Assembly: GCF_021233355.1 (NCBI RefSeq)
Contig: NZ_CP089507.1
Span: 2,667,001 to 2,731,000 of the forward strand
Direction: 5' to 3'
Origin: Luteimonas fraxinea
GTDB taxonomy: Bacteria; Pseudomonadota; Gammaproteobacteria; Xanthomonadales; Xanthomonadaceae
Length of the DNA: 64,000 bases
Part shown: positions 43,594 through 53,128 of the stretch, piece by piece
Numbering within the stretch: the stretch's first letter is position 1
How the letters are laid out: every line of letters starts with the position of its first letter
The notes under the pieces: model-generated
Databases searched by the model: none
What the model saw: only the letters and a program-made list of their open reading frames with translations
What the model was told of the DNA's origin: nothing
Translations under genes and position numbers: made by a program

Positions 43594-44999
43594 CAGCCCT
43601 CCATCTGTTCGAGTGCGCGGCCCTTGGTCTCGTGCACGTAGCGCAGCACGAAGAACACCGAGATCACCGCAGCCACCAGATAGATGCTGTACGTCGCCGC
43701 GAGGCCGATGCCGGCCAGCAGGATCGGGAAGCTCACGGTCACCGCGAAGTTCGCCGTCCATTGCACCGCGCCGGCGACGGCGAGGCCGGAACCGCGGATC
43801 TGGTTGGGGAACATCTCGCCCAGCATCACCCACATCACCGGGCCCCAGGAGACGTTGAAGAACACGACGTAGGCGTTGGCGGCGACCAGCGCGAGCATGC
43901 CCATGTTGTCCGAGAGCTGCAGATGGCCGTCGACCAGCGAGCCGGATGCGAACGCCCAGGTCACCAGCGCCAGCGAGATCGCCATGCCGACCGAACCGAT
44001 CCACAGCAGCGGCTTGCGGCCGATGCGGTCGATCAGCAGCAGCGCGACGATGCAGGCGCCGATGCTCAGCGCGCCGGACAGCACGTTGATCAGCAGCGCG
44101 TCGTTCTCGGAGAAGCCGACTGCCTGCCACAGCACCGCGCCGTAATAGAACACGACGTTGATGCCGACCAGCTGCTGGAACGTCGCCAGGCCGATGCCGA
44201 CCCAGACGATCTTGCGCACCTTGCGGGTCTGCTTGTCGACGAGATCGGACAGGCGCGGGCGGTGCTGTTCGTCGGACAGCGAACCTTCGATCTCGGCCAG
44301 CGTGGTGCGGGCCTGCGTGGCGCCGAACAGGCGCGTCAGCACGGCCAGTGCTTCTTCGCCGCGACGCTTGACCACCAGATAGCGCGGGCTTTCCGGAATC
44401 GCCAGCAGCAGCACCAGGAACACCAGCGACGGGAAGGCCTGCATCCAGAACATCCAGCGCCACGCGGGCAGGCCCAGCCACAGCGCTTCGGTGGATGCAC
44501 CCGCGGCGCGCGCGAGCAGGTAATTGCTGAGGAAGGCCGCGAACAGGCCGCTGATGATCGCGATCTGCTGCATCGTCGCCAGCCGGCCGCGGTAACGCGC
44601 GGGCGCGACTTCGGCGATGTAGGCCGGCGACATCACGCTGGCCGCGCCGACGGCGAAGCCGCCGAACACGCGCGCGATGATGAAGACCAGCGAGCTGTTC
44701 GCCGCGCCGGCGCCGATCGCCGAGACCAGGAACAGCACCGCCGAGATGATCAGCACCGAGCGGCGCCCCCAGCGGTCGGCGAGGCGGCCAGCGAAGAACG
44801 CGCCGATCGCGCAACCCAGCAGCATCGACGCGACCTCGAAGCCGAGGCCGGCCTTGCTCGATCCGAACGCGTGCTGCAGGCCGTCGACGGTGCCGTTGAT
44901 GACGCCGCTGTCGAAACCGAACAGGAAGCCGCCGATCGTGGCGACGCAACTGATCAGGATGATCAGGCGCGTGTTCTCGCCCGCGTGGGATGTGCTCAT
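43593..44999 (-). CDS. MFS sugar porter (XylE/GalP-like)
   Basis: A 468-residue transporter with twelve membrane segments. Sugar-porter signatures are clear: GRLADRWGRR between helices 2 and 3, IPESPRYLV after helix 6, QQLVGINVVFYYGAVL in helix 7, DRIGRKPLL between helices 8 and 9, and VHETKGRALEQ at the end. It probably brings D-xylose into the cell by proton symport, given xylA and xylB upstream in the same minus-strand operon. The gap from the xylA stop is 32 bases. Confidence 0.92.
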   Translation of the reverse strand: MSTSHAGENTRLIILISCVATIGGFLFGFDSGVINGTVDGLQHAFGSSKAGLGFEVASMLLGCAIGAFFAGRLADRWGRRSVLIISAVLFLVSAIGAGAANSSLVFIIARVFGGFAVGAASVMSPAYIAEVAPARYRGRLATMQQIAIISGLFAAFLSNYLLARAAGASTEALWLGLPAWRWMFWMQAFPSLVFLVLLLAIPESPRYLVVKRRGEEALAVLTRLFGATQARTTLAEIEGSLSDEQHRPRLSDLVDKQTRKVRKIVWVGIGLATFQQLVGINVVFYYGAVLWQAVGFSENDALLINVLSGALSIGACIVALLLIDRIGRKPLLWIGSVGMAISLALVTWAFASGSLVDGHLQLSDNMGMLALVAANAYVVFFNVSWGPVMWVMLGEMFPNQIRGSGLAVAGAVQWTANFAVTVSFPILLAGIGLAATYSIYLVAAVISVFFVLRYVHETKGRALEQMEG

Positions 45000-45031
45000 G
45001 CCGCGTCTTCTCCGGACGTGGGACGTCGCGA

Positions 45032-46375
45032 TCAGCGACGCAGGTACTGGTTGATCAGGTTTTCGTAGAGTTCCTGGCGGCCGCTGCGCTGCTGCGGTTC
45101 GCCGCGCTTGCTCGCGATCGAGTGCAGGTCGGTCAGCGAGCGCTCGCCGCGTGCGAAGGCCTGGCCGTCGCCATCGTCGAAGCTCGCGTAACGCGCACTT
45201 CGCCAGTCTTCCAGCGGCGAGACGTCGAGCAATGCGTGCGCGACCTCGAGGCCGCGCGCGAAGGCGTCCATGCCGCCGATGTGCGCGGCGAACAGATCTT
45301 CGGCATCGGTCGATTCGCGGCGCACCTTGGCGTCGAAGTTCAGACCGCCCGGTGCGAGGCCGCCCTGACGCAGCACGACCAGCATCGCGCCGACGGTGTC
45401 GTAGAGATCGCTCGGGAACTGGTCGGTGTCCCAGCCGTTCTGCGGATTGCCGCGGTTGGCGTCGATGCTGCCGAGCATGCCGGCGTCGCTGGCGACCTGC
45501 AGGTCGTGTTCGAAGCTGTGGCCCGATAGCGTGGCGTGGTTGGCCTCGATGTTGAGCTTGAAGTCCTGGTCCAGGCCGTGCGCACGCAGGAAGCCGACGC
45601 AGGTCGCGCTGTCGAAATCGTACTGGTGCTTCATCGGTTCCATCGGCTTGGGCTCGATGAGGAAGGTCCCCTTGAAGCCGATGCTACGCCCGTAATCGCG
45701 CGCCGCGGTCAGGAAGCGCGCCATGTGGTCCTGCTCGCGCTTCATCTGCGTGTTGTGCAGGCTGGCGTAGCCCTCGCGGCCGCCCCAGAACACGTAGTTC
45801 GCACCGCCCAGTTCCACCGTCGCATCCAGCGCCGCCTTGACCTGCACCGCGGCGCGCGCGACGACGGCGAAGTCCGGGTTGGTCGATGCACCGTTCATGT
45901 AGCGCGGATGCGAGAACAGGTTCGCCGTGCCCCACAGCAGCTGCATGCCGGTGGCCTGCTGGCGCTGCTTGGCCAACGCGACCATGTGCTGCAGATTCTT
46001 CTCGTACTCGCCGATGTCGTCGGCATCCGGCGACAGGTCGACATCGTGGAAGCACCAGTACGGCACGCCGAGCTTGGTGAAGAATTCGAACGCCGCATCG
46101 AGGCGCGCTTCGGCCTTGTGCAGCGCCGTGCCGGTGCCGGCGTCCCACGGATACGCGCGCGAGCCGGGACCGAAAGGATCGGCGCCGTTGCCGCAGAAGC
46201 TGTGCCAGTAGCAGGCGGCGAACCGCAGGTGCTCGGCCATCGTGCGATCGCCGATCTTCCTGTTCGCGTCGTAGACCTTGAACGCCAGCGGATTGTCGGA
46301 GTCCGGGCCTTCGAATGCGATGCGCTCGATGCCGGGGAAGAACGTGGTGTCGCCGGTGAAAACCTGGGTGGACAT
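45032..46375 (-). CDS. xylA: Xylose isomerase
   Basis: A 447-residue class II-type xylose isomerase. It has the catalytic His in [13 protein letters not shown], the Lys in [18 protein letters not shown], and metal ligands in [19 protein letters not shown] and [20 protein letters not shown]. It converts D-xylose to D-xylulose in the cytoplasm. The start at 46375 gives the usual N-terminus; the open frame upstream overlaps the gap to xylB. It lies between xylB and the sugar porter. Confidence 0.97.
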   Translation of the reverse strand: MSTQVFTGDTTFFPGIERIAFEGPDSDNPLAFKVYDANRKIGDRTMAEHLRFAACYWHSFCGNGADPFGPGSRAYPWDAGTGTALHKAEARLDAAFEFFTKLGVPYWCFHDVDLSPDADDIGEYEKNLQHMVALAKQRQQATGMQLLWGTANLFSHPRYMNGASTNPDFAVVARAAVQVKAALDATVELGGANYVFWGGREGYASLHNTQMKREQDHMARFLTAARDYGRSIGFKGTFLIEPKPMEPMKHQYDFDSATCVGFLRAHGLDQDFKLNIEANHATLSGHSFEHDLQVASDAGMLGSIDANRGNPQNGWDTDQFPSDLYDTVGAMLVVLRQGGLAPGGLNFDAKVRRESTDAEDLFAAHIGGMDAFARGLEVAHALLDVSPLEDWRSARYASFDDGDGQAFARGERSLTDLHSIASKRGEPQQRSGRQELYENLINQYLRR

Positions 46376-46409
46376 GTAGGGATTCCGTGGTCGGTCTTGG
46401 GGGATGCGA

Positions 46410-47903
46410 TCAGGCGCGGTAGAGCGGGGCGATCGCGTCGAGATGGCGCACGAAGGCGCGGTAATGGGTGCGGTAGGCGTCGACGGTGGCGGCGTCGGGC
46501 TGCGCGGCGGCTGACTCGTCGAGCTGCACGTGCGCATCGACGACATCGGCCAGCGCGGCCCGGTCGCCGGCATGGCGCTGCAACGCCCAAAGCGCTTGCA
46601 GCGCGGCACCGAATGCGGCGCCTTCGGGCTGGGTGGGTACCGAGACCGGCAGATCGAGCATGTCGGCGGCCATCTGCCGCCAGGCCGCGCTGCGGCTGCC
46701 GCCGCCGGTGAGCAGCAGGGTGTCGAAACGCAGGCCTGCATCGACGAACGCATCGAAGCCGCTGCGCAGGCTGCAGGTCGCGCCTTCCATCGCTGCGCGC
46801 ACCAGATGCGCGGGCGTCATGTTCGATGGCGTCATGCCATGCAGGCAGCCGCGACCGGCCGGCAGGTTCGGCGTGCGCTCGCCGTTGAAGAACGGCAACA
46901 GCAGCAGGCCGTCGGCGCCGGGCGCCGTGTCGGCCAGCAGCGCTTCGCGTGCGGCGGTGGACAGCCCCAGCAGCCGGCCGATGGTCTCGGTGGCGACGGT
47001 GCAGTTCATCGTGCAGATCAGCGGCAGCCAGCCATCGGCCGATGCGCAGAACGCGGCCCAGCGCGCAGCGTCATCGACGACCGGCTGCGCGGCATGCGCG
47101 AACAGTGTGCCCGAGGTGCCGAGGCTCATCGTCAGACGGCCGGGCACGACGTTGCCGGTGCCGATCGCCGCCATCATGTTGTCGCCGCCGCCAACCGACA
47201 CGCGCACGTCCGGCGACAGGCCCAACGATTCGGCGGTCGTCGCGCGGATCGGCACGCTGGCGTCCGCGTCGAGCAGCGGCGGCAGGCACAGCGTGAGATC
47301 GCGATCGGGATCGATTGCCGACAGCAGCTCAGGCGACCAGCGACGCGTGCGCACATCCAGCCAGCCGGTGCCCGAGGCATCGCCGGCTTCCATGAAACGC
47401 TCGCCGGTCAGCCAGAAATTGAGGTAGTCGTGCGGCAGCAACACGGTGCGCATCGCGCGCCAGGCGTCGGGCCGGTTCGTGCGCGTCCATGCGAGTTTCG
47501 ACGCGGTGTAGCCGGCGAGGATCGGATTGCCGGCCGCGGCGATGCAGGCGGCCTCGCCGCCGACCGCGGCCATGATCGCATCGCATTCGGCCTGCGTGCT
47601 GGTGTCGCACCACAGCTTGACCGGCGCGACGACCGCGCCCGCCGCATCGACCGGCACGAAACCGTGCTGCTGGCCGGACACGCCGAGCGCGCGGATCCGC
47701 TGGCGGATGTCGGGGGCGATCTGCGCGAAGCAGTCGGCGATCGCCGTCGTCCACCAGTCGGCCTGCTGTTCGCGGGTGCCGTCGTCGCGTTCGATCAACG
47801 TCAACGCGGCGCTGGCGGCGGCGACCACGCTGCGACTGTCGGTGTCGTAGACCAGCAGTTTGACGCTCTGCGTGCCTGCATCGACGCCGGCGACGAGGGT
47901 CAC
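46410..47903 (-). CDS. xylB: Xylulokinase
   Basis: A 497-residue FGGY-family kinase. The first phosphate-binding loop is [15 protein letters not shown], the substrate region shows the [15 protein letters not shown] motif, and the second ATP-site glycine run is [14 protein letters not shown]. It phosphorylates D-xylulose to xylulose 5-phosphate. As first gene of the minus-strand xylB-xylA-porter-mgs operon, its promoter shares the 47904-48114 region with the divergent GH43 gene, where two operator sites lie. Confidence 0.95.
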   Translation of the reverse strand: MTLVAGVDAGTQSVKLLVYDTDSRSVVAAASAALTLIERDDGTREQQADWWTTAIADCFAQIAPDIRQRIRALGVSGQQHGFVPVDAAGAVVAPVKLWCDTSTQAECDAIMAAVGGEAACIAAAGNPILAGYTASKLAWTRTNRPDAWRAMRTVLLPHDYLNFWLTGERFMEAGDASGTGWLDVRTRRWSPELLSAIDPDRDLTLCLPPLLDADASVPIRATTAESLGLSPDVRVSVGGGDNMMAAIGTGNVVPGRLTMSLGTSGTLFAHAAQPVVDDAARWAAFCASADGWLPLICTMNCTVATETIGRLLGLSTAAREALLADTAPGADGLLLLPFFNGERTPNLPAGRGCLHGMTPSNMTPAHLVRAAMEGATCSLRSGFDAFVDAGLRFDTLLLTGGGSRSAAWRQMAADMLDLPVSVPTQPEGAAFGAALQALWALQRHAGDRAALADVVDAHVQLDESAAAQPDAATVDAYRTHYRAFVRHLDAIAPLYRA

Positions 47904-47934
47904 GACAGGACCTGCGGATTCACGCCGGAATGGC

Positions 47935-47949
47935 TGGCTATCGGTGTCA
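47935..47949. promoter_or_regulatory. Putative operator (d), near xylB
   Basis: TGGCTATCGGTGTCA, 31 bases before the xylB start; shares the CGGTGTCA half. Confidence 0.6.
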
Positions 47950-48059
47950 TTTTGGGGCGGACTGCAGCGGCTTGGATCGTTGCGACTGTAGCGGCGCGGT
48001 CGGGAAAAGCCTTGCTGCGACGCAAAATGATGGATCCGGGCGCGTCTGCTAGGGTCCGT

Positions 48060-48074
48060 TGACTATCGGTGTCA
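48060..48074. promoter_or_regulatory. Putative operator (e), near GH43-2
   Basis: TGACTATCGGTGTCA, with perfect TGAC/GTCA ends, 40 bases before the GH43 start. Sites (d) and (e) share CTATCGGTGTCA and are 125 bases apart, a spacing that could allow looping between the divergent promoters. Confidence 0.65.
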
Positions 48075-48114
48075 TCCGACTGGATGCACCTGCCGTTTCT
48101 GCCTGGAGTTGCTG

Positions 48115-49740
48115 ATGTCGCGATCGATGTTGCGTGCCCCCGTTCTCGTTGCCTGCTGCGTGGCCGGCCTGTCATTCGCCGCGGGCGCATTCGCCGCGCC
48201 TCCTGTCGCCAGCGCCACGACGGACACGTCGCCCTGGGCGCGCGGCATCGAGAACCAGCGTCAGGCCGATCTCGGCGACGGCACCTTCCTCAATCCGGTG
48301 TTCGCAGGCGATCGCCCCGATCCATCGGTGCTCAAGGACGGCGACGATTACTACCTCACGCTGTCCTCGTTCGATGCCTATCCCGGCTTGCCGGTGTGGC
48401 ATTCGCGCGATCTGGTGAACTGGCAGCCGCTGGGCCACGCGATCACCAAGAACGTCGGTTCGATCTGGGCGCCGGACATCATCAAGCACGGCGAGCGCTA
48501 CTACATCTATTTCCCCGCGCGTACCGGCGGCACCGAAGGCAGCGAGCGCAGCAACTACGTGGTCTGGGCCGACGACATCAAGGGCCCGTGGAGCGAGCCG
48601 GTCGACATCGGCCTCGGCCGCTACATCGATCCCGGTCATGCGGTCGGCGAAGACGGCAAGCGCTATCTGTTCCTCAGCGGCGGCGGATACGTGCAGCTGT
48701 CCGATGATGGTCTGAGCGTCGTGGGCGAGCCCAAGCACGTCTACGACGGCTGGCAGTATCCGCAGGAGTGGGACGTCGAGGCCTATGCGCAGGAAGGCCC
48801 GAAGATCAATTTCCGCGACGGCTGGTATTACATGACCACCGCTGTCGGCGGCACCGCCGGTCCGCCGACCGGCCACATGGTGATCACCGCGCGCTCGCGT
48901 TCGATCCACGGCCCGTGGGAGAACTCGCCGCACAACCCGATAGTGCGTACCGTGGATCGCAGCGAGCCGTGGTGGTCGCGCGGCCACGCGACGATCGTCG
49001 AAGGCATCGACGACCGCTGGTGGATGATCTATCACGGCTACGAGAACGGCTATTGGACGCTCGGCCGCCAAGCACTGCTCGAGCCGATCGAATGGACCGA
49101 CGACGGCTGGTTCGTCGCCAAGGGCGGCGATCTCGGCCAGCCGCTGGCCAAGCCCGCCGGCGAGTCGGTCGGGCAACACGGCATGGCGCTGTCGGATGAT
49201 TTCAGCGGCAGCACCCTGGGCGCGCAGTGGTCGTTCTACAACCCGACTCAGACCGAATATGCGCGTCTGGGTTTCGGCGACGGCACGTTGTCGCTGCAGG
49301 GCAAGGGCACGCAGCCGCGCGACAGCTCGCCGCTGACGGTGATCGCCGGCGACAAGTCCTACGAATTCCAGGTGGAAATGGAGATCGAACCGGGCGCGCA
49401 GGGCGGGGCGCTGCTGTTCTACAGCGACAAGCTCTACGTCGGCGTGGGCAGCAACGGCGAGCGCTTCATCATGCATCGCTACGGCGAGGAACGACCGAGC
49501 CAGATCGCGCCCAGCGCCACCGGCGGCAAGCTCTGGATGCGGGTCAAGAACGACCAGCACATCGTGACCATCCACACCAGCACCGACGGCGAGACCTGGA
49601 CAAAATACCCGGTGCAGATGGAAATCTCGGGCTATCACCACAACGTGGCCGGCCGTTTCCTCGCGGTGAAGCCGGCGATCTACGCGGCTGGCGACGGCAA
49701 GGTGCACTTCCGGAACTTCCAGTACCGCGCGCTCGACTGA
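48115..49740 (+). CDS. Glycoside hydrolase family 43 protein (second copy)
   Basis: A 541-residue secreted enzyme; the signal peptide ends near AFAA. GH43 propeller motifs are DRPDPSVLKDGDDYYLT (general base), RYIDPGHAVGEDG (pKa Asp) and AQEGPKINFRDGWYY (general acid Glu). The C-terminal half (about 350-541) is a jelly-roll domain of the GH43 accessory type. Only modest similarity to the GH43 protein encoded at 32554 is visible, so it likely acts on another linkage, probably beta-xyloside or alpha-arabinoside given the adjacent xylose genes. GGAG six bases before the ATG at 48115 supports that start. The regulator gene follows 97 bases downstream. Confidence 0.88.
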   Translation: MSRSMLRAPVLVACCVAGLSFAAGAFAAPPVASATTDTSPWARGIENQRQADLGDGTFLNPVFAGDRPDPSVLKDGDDYYLTLSSFDAYPGLPVWHSRDLVNWQPLGHAITKNVGSIWAPDIIKHGERYYIYFPARTGGTEGSERSNYVVWADDIKGPWSEPVDIGLGRYIDPGHAVGEDGKRYLFLSGGGYVQLSDDGLSVVGEPKHVYDGWQYPQEWDVEAYAQEGPKINFRDGWYYMTTAVGGTAGPPTGHMVITARSRSIHGPWENSPHNPIVRTVDRSEPWWSRGHATIVEGIDDRWWMIYHGYENGYWTLGRQALLEPIEWTDDGWFVAKGGDLGQPLAKPAGESVGQHGMALSDDFSGSTLGAQWSFYNPTQTEYARLGFGDGTLSLQGKGTQPRDSSPLTVIAGDKSYEFQVEMEIEPGAQGGALLFYSDKLYVGVGSNGERFIMHRYGEERPSQIAPSATGGKLWMRVKNDQHIVTIHTSTDGETWTKYPVQMEISGYHHNVAGRFLAVKPAIYAAGDGKVHFRNFQYRALD

Positions 49741-49837
49741 GCGGTTCGCGCGCGTGGCCGGGGCGTCGACGACACGACGCTCCGGGATGTACCGCTAGAA
49801 TGGAAACCGCGCGACAACCCGACGGACGGAACGACCG

Positions 49838-50890
49838 ATGCCCGCAGCGAAGAAGACCACGAAGGCGGCGGCCGTGCGGGATCCATCGCGCCCAGCGACG
49901 ATCAACGACATCGCCCGGCTTGCCGGCGTGTCGAAGAAAACCGTGTCGCGGATCATCAACCACTCGCCGCTGGTCCGTCAGGATACGCGGGAGAAGGTCG
50001 AAACCCTGATGCGCGAGGTCGGCTATTCGCCCGACCCATTGGCGCGCGGACTCGCATTCCGTCGTTCGTTCCTGATCGGCATGGTCTATGACAACCCGAC
50101 CGCGCAGTTCATCGTCAACATGCAATACGGTGCGCTGGATTCGCTGCGCGGCTCGGGCTACGAGCTGGTGGTGCATCCCTGCGACAGCCGCAGCCCCGAT
50201 TATGTCGACGGCGTGCGCCGCTTCGTGCAGCAGCAGAAGCTGCACGGCGTGATGCTGGTACCGCGCGTGTCGGAAGATCCGGCGCTGGCGGCGATGCTCG
50301 ATTCGATCGGCGTGCGTTACGTGCGCATCGCCGCCGTGTCGATGGACAAGCCCGAACGCATGGTGGTCACGCACGATCACGACGGCGCGGCGGAAGTGGC
50401 CGATTACCTGCAGTCGCTGGGTCATCGCGACATCGCCCTGATCACCGGCCCGCGCGATTACCGCTCGTCGATCGAACGCACCGGCGGTTTTCTGTCGGCG
50501 CTGCAGAAGCGCGGCATCGATCTGCCCAAGTCGCGCGTCGTCGAAGCCGGTTACACCTTCGAATCCGGCGTCGCCGCGGCGGAAAAGCTGCTGTCGGCGA
50601 AGAAGCGTCCAACCGCGATCTTCTGCGGCAACGACGAAATGGCCGCGGGTGTCTACCGCGTCGCGATGCGCGACGGCATCAACGTGCCGCGCGACCTGTC
50701 GGTGGTCGGCTACGACGACAGCCCGCTGGCGACGCGTCTGTGGCCGCCGTTGACCTCGGTGCGGCGCGACACCCGCGACACCGGCCGCATCGCCGCGGCA
50801 ATGCTGATCCAGCCCGAAGACGGCCCCAGGCCGCTGGCCAGCGTGCGTCCGCATCTGATCCTCCGGGATTCCTGCCAGCCCCCCAAGTAA
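49838..50890 (+). CDS. LacI family transcriptional regulator
   Basis: A 350-residue regulator. After a Lys/Ala-rich start, the helix-turn-helix is TINDIARLAGVSKKTVSRII (about 21-40), with recognition helix SKKTVSRI and a hinge at PLARGLAFRRS. The periplasmic-binding-protein-like ligand domain fills the rest, ending near ILRDSCQPPK. It would bind palindromic operators and release them on binding a sugar or uronate. Its position inside the island makes it the best local candidate for the six shared TGACACCG-type sites; the ligand is probably a pectin or xylose catabolite. It may be co-transcribed with the GH43 gene. Confidence 0.92.
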   Translation: MPAAKKTTKAAAVRDPSRPATINDIARLAGVSKKTVSRIINHSPLVRQDTREKVETLMREVGYSPDPLARGLAFRRSFLIGMVYDNPTAQFIVNMQYGALDSLRGSGYELVVHPCDSRSPDYVDGVRRFVQQQKLHGVMLVPRVSEDPALAAMLDSIGVRYVRIAAVSMDKPERMVVTHDHDGAAEVADYLQSLGHRDIALITGPRDYRSSIERTGGFLSALQKRGIDLPKSRVVEAGYTFESGVAAAEKLLSAKKRPTAIFCGNDEMAAGVYRVAMRDGINVPRDLSVVGYDDSPLATRLWPPLTSVRRDTRDTGRIAAAMLIQPEDGPRPLASVRPHLILRDSCQPPK

Positions 50891-50899
50891 GTTTCTGTC

Positions 50900-50985
50900 C
50901 TGCCGCCTGCGGCGGCAGACGCCGATGCCCCTCTCCCTCCGGGAGAGGGGAGGACCGCCTGCGAAGCAGGCGGTGGGGTGAGGGG
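50900..50985. repeat. Intergenic GC-rich hairpin cluster
   Basis: Three perfect hairpins in a row: CTGCCGCC/GGCGGCAG, CCCCTCTCCC/GGGAGAGGGG and ACCGCCTGC/GCAGGCGGT, followed by GGGGTGAGGGG. This layout is a common intergenic repeat type in proteobacteria. No T run follows, so it may not be a true terminator although it lies just after the lacI-type stop. Confidence 0.6.
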
Positions 50986-51047
50986 CTCTTGCTGGTCTTT
51001 CAGACCACAGCTGCCGCGTTCTCGCAGCTGACGCTCAACCTGCAGAT

Positions 51048-51201
51048 CGTCATTCCCGCGCAGGCGGGAATCCAGTGCCTTCGGCTACTGCAAGGATTGA
51101 GATTTCGTCTACATCACAGGCTGACTCGGTCGAAACAGGTCTCACAGAGTCGGGCTCACGCCGCGCAAAGGCGCTGGATTCCCGCCTGCGCGGGAATGAC
51201 G
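51048..51201. repeat. REPIN-like inverted repeat pair (GTCATTCCCGC family)
   Basis: A 33-base arm beginning CGTCATTCCCGCGCAGGCGG and its inverted copy at 51169-51201 differ at one base. Each arm contains ATTCCC-N8-GGGAAT. The enclosed 88 bases hold no gene. The rest of the 50891-51395 gap contains only the hairpin cluster at its left end and operator (f) at its right. Confidence 0.8.
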
Positions 51202-51301
51202 ACCCAAGGAGTGCGCGCACTGGTGCGCGGTCGCCCGTCCGAAGCGCAGACGTTGTCATGCAGGCATCGATCGGCCCACATCCCCATGCCGCGCCGCAGA
51301 A

Positions 51302-51316
51302 TGACACCGGTTACCG
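51302..51316. promoter_or_regulatory. Putative operator (f), kduI promoter
   Basis: TGACACCGGTTACCG, 79 bases before the kduI ATG. It shares GACACCGGTTACC exactly with a sequence inside both TonB receptor genes (20423-20435 and 23528-23540). Confidence 0.6.
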
Positions 51317-51395
51317 GACATCATAGAATGACCGTCCGCGCAAGAGCCCGGCGACGTGCCGTGGTGACCGTGCCCTGTCCCGTCTGGAGCCCGCC

Positions 51396-52244
51396 ATGTA
51401 CCAGAAGACCTATCACGCGACCCACCCCGGTGTGATGCAGGGCATCGACAACGACGCGCTGCGCGATCTGTATCTGCTCGACGGCCTGTTCGTCGACGAC
51501 GCGATCCGCTTGAGCTACACGCACTACGAGCGCTTCGTCATCGGCGGCGCCTCGCCGGTCGCCGGTCCGCTGTTGCTGCCTGCGCAGACCGAGCCCGCCT
51601 CCGCTGCGGGACGTCCGTTCCTGGAGCGTCGCGAGCTCGGCATCGTCAATGTCGGTGCAGGCGCCGGCACGGTGACCGTCGACGGCACCGCGTATGCGCT
51701 CGCGCCGAAGGACGGCCTGTACGTGCCGATGGGCAGTGCCGACGTCGTGTTCGCGTCCGACGACGCGTCCGCGCCCGCGAAGTTCTATCTCGCTTCGACA
51801 CCGGCGCATGCGCGCTTCGAGACAAAGAAAATCTCGATCTCCGACGCGGTGCCGCTCGAGCGCGGCGCGCTGGAGACCAGCAACGAACGCACGATCTACC
51901 AGTACATCGTGCCGGCGACCTGCCAGTCCTCGCAGCTGCTGCTGGGCCTGACGATCCTCAAGCCGGGCAGCGTCTGGAACACGATGCCGCCGCATCTGCA
52001 CGACCGGCGCAGCGAGGTCTATTTCTACTTCGATCTCGCCAACGCCGATCGCGTCTACCACTTCATGGGCGAGCCGCACGCGCAGCGCCACATCGTGGTG
52101 CGCAACGGCGAGGCCGTCGTCTCGCCGCCGTGGTCGATCCACATGGGCGCCGGCACGTCGAACTACTGCTTCATCTGGGCGATGGGCGGCGAAAACCTCG
52201 ACTACACCGACATGCACGTGCTGGACATCTGCCAGCTCAAGTAA
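51396..52244 (+). CDS. kduI: 5-dehydro-4-deoxy-D-glucuronate isomerase
   Basis: A 282-residue cupin-fold isomerase of standard length. Zinc ligands are in [16 protein letters not shown] (two His and a Glu) and [10 protein letters not shown] (His). It converts 5-keto-4-deoxyuronate, formed spontaneously from the unsaturated galacturonate released by pectate lyase products, to 3-deoxy-D-glycero-2,5-hexodiulosonate. It is first in a plus-strand operon with kduD and an RpiB-like isomerase. Confidence 0.95.
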   Translation: MYQKTYHATHPGVMQGIDNDALRDLYLLDGLFVDDAIRLSYTHYERFVIGGASPVAGPLLLPAQTEPASAAGRPFLERRELGIVNVGAGAGTVTVDGTAYALAPKDGLYVPMGSADVVFASDDASAPAKFYLASTPAHARFETKKISISDAVPLERGALETSNERTIYQYIVPATCQSSQLLLGLTILKPGSVWNTMPPHLHDRRSEVYFYFDLANADRVYHFMGEPHAQRHIVVRNGEAVVSPPWSIHMGAGTSNYCFIWAMGGENLDYTDMHVLDICQLK

Positions 52245-52290
52245 CCGGCCGCATGTGGCCACCACCCGCATCGCAACAGGGAGCAACGCA

Positions 52291-53046
52291 ATGACGAATC
52301 CGTTCAGTCTCGAGGGCAAGGTCGCGCTGGTCACCGGCGCCAACACCGGCCTGGGACAGGGCATCGCAGTGGCACTGGCGGAAGCCGGCGCCGACATCGC
52401 TGCGGCAGGCATCAGCCCGCCGACCGAGACCGAAGCCAAGGTCAAGGCGCTGGGTCGCAAGTTCGTGTCGATCGAAGCCAACCTGACCAGCATCGAGCCG
52501 GTCGCGCGTCTGCTGCAGGAAACGCTCGACGGCCTCGGCGGCGTCGACATTCTGGTCAACAACGCCGGCCTGATCCGCCGCGCCGACGCGGTCGATTTCA
52601 GCGAGCAGGACTGGGACGACGTCATGAACGTCAACATCAAGTCCGCGTTCTTCCTGTCGCAGGCCGTCGGCCGTCATTTCATCGCGCAGGGCAGCGGCAA
52701 GATCATCAACATCGCATCGATGCTGTCGTTCCAAGGCGGCATCCGCGTGCCGTCGTACACGGCCAGCAAGTCGGGCATCGCCGGCATCACCCGCCTGCTC
52801 GCCAACGAGTGGGCCGGCAAGGGCGTCAACATCAACGCCATCGCGCCGGGCTACATGGCGACCGACAACACCGCGCAGCTGCGCGCCGACGAAGCCCGCA
52901 ACAAGTCGATCCTCGATCGCATCCCGGCCTCGCGCTGGGGCGAGCCCTCGGATCTCGGCGGCACGGCGGTGTTCCTCGCCAGCCGCGCGTCCGACTACGT
53001 CAACGGCGCGGTGATCCCGGTCGACGGCGGCTGGCTCGCACGCTGA
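52291..53046 (+). CDS. kduD: 2-dehydro-3-deoxy-D-gluconate 5-dehydrogenase
   Basis: A 251-residue short-chain dehydrogenase. The nucleotide-binding loop TGANTGLGQGIA, the NNAGLIRRA motif and the catalytic Ser/Tyr-Lys pattern (IASMLSFQGG followed by YTASKSGI) are all present. It reduces the KduI product to 2-keto-3-deoxygluconate, which KdgK then phosphorylates. The ATG at 52291 follows ACAGGGAG; the gap from kduI is 46 bases. Confidence 0.94.
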   Translation: MTNPFSLEGKVALVTGANTGLGQGIAVALAEAGADIAAAGISPPTETEAKVKALGRKFVSIEANLTSIEPVARLLQETLDGLGGVDILVNNAGLIRRADAVDFSEQDWDDVMNVNIKSAFFLSQAVGRHFIAQGSGKIINIASMLSFQGGIRVPSYTASKSGIAGITRLLANEWAGKGVNINAIAPGYMATDNTAQLRADEARNKSILDRIPASRWGEPSDLGGTAVFLASRASDYVNGAVIPVDGGWLAR

Positions 53047-53128
53047 TCCACGCCCGTTTTCCGACCGGTTTGCCATCTCGGCGGGCCTGTCGTTTCTTTC
53101 CCCTTCGAACACGCAAGAGAGACACGCA

